A DNA stretch of 6,715 bases from Gammaproteobacteria bacterium (lineage in GTDB: Bacteria > Bacillota_I > Bacilli_A > Izemoplasmatales > UBA1188). Shown piece after piece: positions 6,432 to 6,715 of this stretch (position 1 is its first letter; the number at the start of each line of letters is the position of its first letter). A program made the translations under genes and the position numbers. The DNA lies in assembly GCA_024691665.1 (NCBI GenBank), contig JAILNJ010000091.1, forward strand, positions 1 to 6,715, read 5' to 3'. Below the pieces are notes generated by a model. It had not been told where the DNA came from. It searched no databases and worked only from the letters and a program-made list of their open reading frames with translations.

Positions 6432-6715
6432 TGAACTTTCTACTTGTAAATGATGATGGAATAAAACATAAAAACTTGATGCTAACTAAAAAGGCATTAG
6501 AACAATTCGGAAAAGTATATGTTGCATCTCCTTCATCAGAAAGATCTGGTGCATCTATTGGAATATCTATTTTTAAAGGCACAAGATATCATGTAATTGA
6601 TGATTCTACAATCACAGTTGATGGAAGTCCTGCGGATTGTACATTTGTTGGATTATATCACTTTGGATTTGACACAATTGATATAGTAATTTCTGGAACT
6701 AATAGTGGTAAGAAT
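6431..6715 (+). CDS. surE: 5'/3'-nucleotidase SurE (N-terminal part, cut by window end)
   Basis: SurE is a divalent-metal-dependent phosphatase of nucleoside 5'- and 3'-monophosphates, linked to stationary-phase survival in E. coli. Ninety-five residues are visible of a protein usually near 250. They start with FLLVNDDGI (3-11), where D8 and D9 are metal ligands. VASPSSERSGAS (31-42) places S39 at the conserved ligand position. VDGSPADCTFVGL (63-75) matches the usual GTPxDCV segment, and IVISGTNSGKN (85-95) supplies N91, equivalent to the metal-binding N92 of the E. coli enzyme. All active-site residues expected in this part are present. The reading frame is open to the window edge, so it is truncated by the window and not by mutation. 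The ATG shares its A with the TAA of the preceding gene, consistent with translational coupling. Confidence 0.95.
   Translation, partial: MNFLLVNDDGIKHKNLMLTKKALEQFGKVYVASPSSERSGASIGISIFKGTRYHVIDDSTITVDGSPADCTFVGLYHFGFDTIDIVISGTNSGKN

Noticed and set aside
6382..6582. Reverse-strand open frame of 66 codons across the repeat protein-surE junction
   Set aside because: It is antisense to two well-supported genes and their ribosome binding site; the product looks like no known protein.

Overview
This is a gene-dense stretch of an AT-rich bacterial chromosome. Six protein genes lie head to tail on the + strand in the order ruvB, queA, tgt, ftsZ, an uncharacterised TPR/Sel1-like repeat protein, and surE (cut by the window end). 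Apart from the 74-base leader, the only non-coding gaps are 5 bases (queA-tgt), 2 bases (tgt-ftsZ) and 13 bases (ftsZ-repeat protein). Two junctions overlap: ruvB-queA by 11 bases and repeat protein-surE by 1 base. No terminator-like structure interrupts the series, so it reads as one polycistronic unit of at least six genes.

Organism: low GC, Shine-Dalgarno sequences of the AGGAG type, AGA-dominated arginine codons, and the order ruvB-queA-tgt (a classic Bacillota arrangement) point to a low-GC Bacillota lineage or a neighbour of the Mycoplasmatota, for example a small-genome, gut-type Bacilli/RF39/Erysipelotrichia-like bacterium. That lineage guess is inference. UGA is a real stop: queA ends at TGA exactly where the family ends, and tryptophans are TGG. 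The mycoplasma genetic code is therefore not in use.

Layout: bases 1-74 are an AT-rich leader with small inverted repeats, a weak candidate promoter and the ruvB ribosome binding site. ruvB encodes the Holliday-junction branch-migration motor. queA and tgt encode two steps of queuosine modification of tRNA position 34: Tgt inserts preQ1 and QueA converts it to epoxyqueuosine. ftsZ encodes the division tubulin and carries a complete C-terminal partner-binding peptide. A 669-residue cytoplasmic helical-repeat protein follows, with a well-supported TTG start. surE encodes a survival-type nucleotidase.

The housekeeping genes are individually ordinary. The unusual part is the context: ftsZ sits directly after tgt, where yajC/secDF are commonly found, with no ftsA or other dcw-cluster gene next to it. 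The gene immediately behind it encodes a large repeat scaffold of unknown function. The ftsZ-repeat protein pair is the best candidate here for something undescribed. I see no mobile element, CRISPR array, RNA gene or defence system.
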